Shown in pieces: positions 39,640 through 40,656 of a stretch of 40,656 nucleotides of DNA (the stretch's first letter is position 1; each line of letters starts with the position of its first letter). Source of the DNA: Aeromonas enteropelogenes (lineage in GTDB: Bacteria > Pseudomonadota > Gammaproteobacteria > Enterobacterales > Aeromonadaceae); NCBI RefSeq assembly GCF_000819845.1, contig NZ_CDCG01000038.1, positions 108,451 to 149,106 on the forward strand. Direction: 5' to 3'. The notes beneath the pieces were generated by a model. The model was not told the DNA's origin. It saw only the letters and a program-made list of their open reading frames with translations, and ran no database searches. Position numbers and translations under genes: made by a program.

Positions 39640-40626
39640 TCAGTTCGGTGTGGCCGCCTGGGCTTGCTCGGTTATCCAGCGGCTGATCCGCTCATCCAGC
39701 CAGAATCTGGGTCGCCAGGGCGTGCCGTGCAGGAATCCCACATGGCCGCCACGCTGGCTGAGCTCATAGCGCACCATGGGGTTGAGCTGTTCGGGGCGCG
39801 GGATCACTGCCTGCGACATGAAGGGATCGTCGGCGGCGTGGATGATGAGCGTCGGGATCGGGATCTGGCGCAGCAGGGGCAGACCGGAGCAGCTCTGGTA
39901 GTAGTGGCCGGCGTTGGTGAAACCATGGAGCGGGGCGGTGACCCGCTCGTCAAAGTCGCGCAGGGTGGCAATGCTTCGCACCTGCTGTGGTTGCCAGCGT
40001 TCGCCCGCTTTCTGTTGCTGGTGGATCTTGTTTAACAGGTTGCGGCGCATGGTGCGCAGCAGATAGTTCTGGTAGACCTTGGAGAAACCCTGGTTGACCC
40101 GGTTGGCACAGCTTTCCAGTTGCAGGGGGGCCGAAATCACCACGGCCGCTTTCAGTGCCGCCGGACAGGCGCGAGCCAGCAGATTGACCAGCATGTTGCC
40201 GCCCAGCGAAAAGCCGATGGCAATCAATGGTTTGTCCGGAAAGCGTCGGCTCAGCTCAGCAATCACTTCCAGTGCATCGCCGATGGCCCCCGAGTGATAG
40301 GCCTGCAGGTGGCGATTGGGCTCGCCGCTGCAACCCCGAAAGTGCATCAGCACCGCCTCTCGCCCCTCCTGTTGCAGGTGGCCAAACAATCCCTTGGCGT
40401 AGTGGGAGTGAATGCTTCCCTCCAGGCCATGGAACACCACCACCAGCGGCTGGGCATCTTGGGCAATTTCCCCGCTCCAGGCGAGGTCGACGAAATCCCC
40501 GTCCGTCAGTTCAAACCGCTCGGCCACGAAGCGGGCCGGGGTCCGGCGCAGCCACTTTGGCAATATGGTTTGCAGATGGGGGTTGCGGGCCCACCAGGGG
40601 GCCTGAAAGTGACTCTCGGTCAACAT
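39640..40626 (-). CDS. yheT: Alpha/beta hydrolase YheT
   Basis: A 328-residue hydrolase of the YheT/ABHD1-3 group. The nucleophile Ser140 is in IGFSLGGN, an Asp is in IIHAADDPF and the His in RGGHVGF. The N-terminal FQAPWWARNPHLQTILP is the group's signature. A carboxylesterase or lipase-like activity is expected; the natural substrate is unknown. It heads the yheT-yheU-prkB line on the minus strand; only 30 bases of its upstream region are in the window. Confidence 0.93.
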   Translation of the reverse strand: MLTESHFQAPWWARNPHLQTILPKWLRRTPARFVAERFELTDGDFVDLAWSGEIAQDAQPLVVVFHGLEGSIHSHYAKGLFGHLQQEGREAVLMHFRGCSGEPNRHLQAYHSGAIGDALEVIAELSRRFPDKPLIAIGFSLGGNMLVNLLARACPAALKAAVVISAPLQLESCANRVNQGFSKVYQNYLLRTMRRNLLNKIHQQQKAGERWQPQQVRSIATLRDFDERVTAPLHGFTNAGHYYQSCSGLPLLRQIPIPTLIIHAADDPFMSQAVIPRPEQLNPMVRYELSQRGGHVGFLHGTPWRPRFWLDERISRWITEQAQAATPN

Positions 40627-40656
40627 GGGTCTGTCGGTTCCGGTTGTAACGGCGGG

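Overview
The window looks like a chromosomal piece of a gammaproteobacterium of the genus Aeromonas. The base composition is GC-rich. The prolyl aminopeptidase at 8130-9404 closely matches what I remember of the classical Aeromonas sobria enzyme. The block crp / yhfA / prkB / yheU / yheT keeps the neighbourhood known from Escherichia coli. This is a judgement from recognised protein families; no database was searched.

Layout. 1-4.2 kb: the C-terminal part of a very large RTX adhesin (cut by the left edge) with cadherin-like repeats, a von Willebrand A domain and calcium-binding nonapeptide repeats. 4.3-7.3 kb: a small lipoprotein, a PAS-PAS-GGDEF-EAL protein whose GGDEF site is degenerate, and rraB. 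7.5-7.7 kb: tRNA-Phe and tRNA-Asn under one strong promoter. 7.7-8.1 kb: a tiny possible gene next to a heptanucleotide repeat. 8.1-11.6 kb: prolyl aminopeptidase, a di-haem cytochrome c peroxidase with an FNR-like box, and a periplasmic alpha-carbonic anhydrase.

11.7-28.6 kb is the centrepiece: a complete aryl polyene (APE) pigment locus. Seventeen genes on the minus strand are coupled by short overlaps (apeC to apeR order plus an inserted aromatic amino acid ammonia lyase). A divergent plus-strand pair holds a small lipoprotein (apeA-like) and a methyltransferase (apeB-like). A 65-residue lipoprotein built of 11-residue repeats follows apeB. The expected scheme is this: the ammonia lyase makes an aryl acrylate starter; ApeH loads an aryl acid on an ACP (ApeE/F); ApeO/R with the Cys-less ApeC elongate; ApeQ, ApeI and ApeP reduce and dehydrate without enoyl reduction, giving the conjugated polyene; ApeB methylates the head; ApeD, ApeJ, ApeK, ApeL, ApeM and ApeN transfer, release and carry the product to the outer membrane.

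28.7-33.4 kb: pseudouridine catabolism (psuK-psuG, with a palindromic operator candidate), a SPOUT RNA methyltransferase, a solute-binding-like protein, a universal stress protein and an L,D-transpeptidase-like protein. 33.5-40.6 kb: a major porin with a long leader and a TTAATT-rich promoter, rlmA, crp, yhfA, an MliC-type lysozyme inhibitor, a DUF4136-like lipoprotein, prkB, yheU and yheT.

I found no insertion sequence, prophage, integrase or CRISPR array. The most unusual items are the complete APE locus with its embedded ammonia lyase, the repeat lipoprotein beside it, the heptamer repeat at 7861-7888, and several undescribed operator-like repeats.
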